The notes below the pieces were generated by a model. That model did no database searches. It was given only the letters and a program-made list of their open reading frames with translations, and was not told the origin of the DNA. A program made the translations under genes and the position numbers. Of a DNA stretch of 52,079 nucleotides, positions 51,476-52,079 are shown piece by piece. The stretch is from positions 46,406,272 to 46,458,350 of the forward strand of contig JAPXFY010000030.1 in NCBI GenBank assembly GCA_030674185.1, given 5' to 3'. The DNA is from Monoplex corrugatus. Its lineage: Eukaryota > Mollusca > Gastropoda > Littorinimorpha > Ranellidae. Positions within the stretch are counted from its first letter, which is position 1. Each line of letters starts with the position of its first letter.

Positions 51476-51671
51476 TGTTAAAAGGATCAAGTACCCATTG
51501 CCAACCGGATGGATTTGTGTCTGACATACATTATAGAGTTTGCTGGGTGTGATCGGCACCCTTGGACATTCAAATAAGTGAACGTGTTAGCACAATTAGT
51601 TATGGCACCATGCTGATTATACAGGCGTCCTGGGTTCAAAGACAATAAGGATCACAGTTTTACTTGCTTAC

Positions 51672-51869
51672 CAGCTTATGGGGCTTATGTGCCAGCCGGA
51701 GGCCAATGCCATGGTCATTCTGGATCTTCTCTTGTAGCGTCTCGGTGCCGTTGGCGCTTACGGAATTTACTCCGAAGACGGAGAAGTTATCTGGAGAAGC
51801 TGACACTGAAGAGAACTCCAGAACAAATGTGACCACCCGCACTAAAGCAAACACAAACCAGAAAAGCAT
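51672..51869 (-). CDS. Probable first coding exon with signal peptide
   Basis: Minus-strand ATG at 51869 opens 66 codons up to a consensus donor CTG|GTAAGC (GT at 51671-51670), phase 0. Residues 1-25 are strongly hydrophobic (MLFWFVFALVRVVTFVLEF) followed by SSVSASPDNF, a plausible signal peptide and cleavage region. The mature start has N-glycosylation sites (NFS, NGT). If not spliced, the reading stops only three codons later, which fits an exon better than a gene. The family is not recognised. It could in principle start a minus-strand gene extending leftward, but it cannot join the Ig exons at 5 kb directly because the intron phases differ (0 versus 1). Confidence 0.5.
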
Positions 51870-52079
51870 GAAAATAGAAACAGAACGCGTACCTCATATC
51901 AGCTAGACAAGATGGGCGCAAATTTTCGGTCTACTGGCCTTTATCAAGTGTGAACGTCGAGGCCACGAAGAACAAATAACAAACAACAGAAAACTACAAA
52001 GTCCCGGTGTTTCGGTGAGTTGGATTGTATTTGTTGTCTGCTGTTTGTTCTTTGTTTTTATTGTGTTACGTTTACAAAT
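51870..52079. other. Window end; GCAAATTTTCGG terminal-like motif
   Basis: No gene. It contains GCAAATTTTCGGTCTACTGG followed by CCTTTATCAAGTGTGAACG, similar in layout to 50128-50158, and may be the edge of another Penelope-like or related insertion cut by the window. Confidence 0.3.

Noticed and set aside
51906..52060. Hammerhead ribozyme of a Penelope-like element
   Set aside because: I looked for the CTGATGA...GAAA core here and near 50.1 kb and did not find it.

Overview
This is animal nuclear DNA, probably from a gastropod mollusc. The signs are split coding exons with GT/AG borders, an intronless rhodopsin-type receptor of the kind expanded in molluscs, tRNA-headed SINEs resembling those I recall from gastropod genomes, and retroelements from at least six lineages (Ty3/Gypsy LTR element, I-like, L2/CR1-like, RTE-like and L1/Tx1-like LINEs, and a Penelope-like element). 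The species call is inference. No operons or bacterial features are present, and I see no CRISPR array, rRNA or functional tRNA gene.

Host genes are sparse and all on the minus strand: two phase-1/1 immunoglobulin-domain exons (5476-5231, then 4612-4304), a complete single-exon GPCR (26181-25009), and a probable signal-peptide first exon (51869-51672). Most remaining sequence is transposable elements and tandem repeats.

Layout: 1-460 L1/Tx1-like endonuclease relic; 608-3720 AGT/AAC-rich repeat; 3700-4304 a 29-bp minisatellite made from the end of an Ig exon and its splice donor; 4304-5476 Ig exons; 6049-6440 LINE 3' end; 6590-6900 CA repeat; 6980-7079 gap (100 N); 7080-9969 purine-only low complexity; 9970-12409 an unbroken G run and 12410-17005 an unbroken A run, both almost certainly assembly artefacts; 17055-20985 two copies of an unclassified interspersed repeat around microsatellites and a 57-bp minisatellite; 21030-21620 a 37-bp array; 21650-24800 a 14/18-bp satellite; 25009-26181 GPCR; 27007-34257 CA-rich tracts with a complete LTR retrotransposon (28599-33464) inserted; 34258-39853 a full-length I-like LINE with one frameshift; 40115-40960 SINE with 60-bp array; 41300-42606 L2/CR1-like LINE; 43118-43630 a 42-bp array; 43690-45555 RTE-like relics; 45560-46255 SINE with 77-bp array; 47795-48400 third copy of the unclassified repeat with a 71-bp array; 48668-49030 CTAT/CT repeats; 49033-49882 Penelope-like relic; 50385-51475 microsatellites and hexamer repeats; 51672-51869 signal-peptide exon.

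The recurring theme is that short internal pieces of functional sequences (an exon-intron border, SINE bodies, an unclassified repeat) have become minisatellites. I did not find a clearly new multi-gene system. The strongest leads are the amplified splice-donor array, the nearly intact LINE pairing an SGNH-esterase ORF1 with an RNase H-bearing ORF2, the LTR element with identical LTRs but five in-frame stops, and the 64-bp pol fragment stranded in a neighbouring CA tract.
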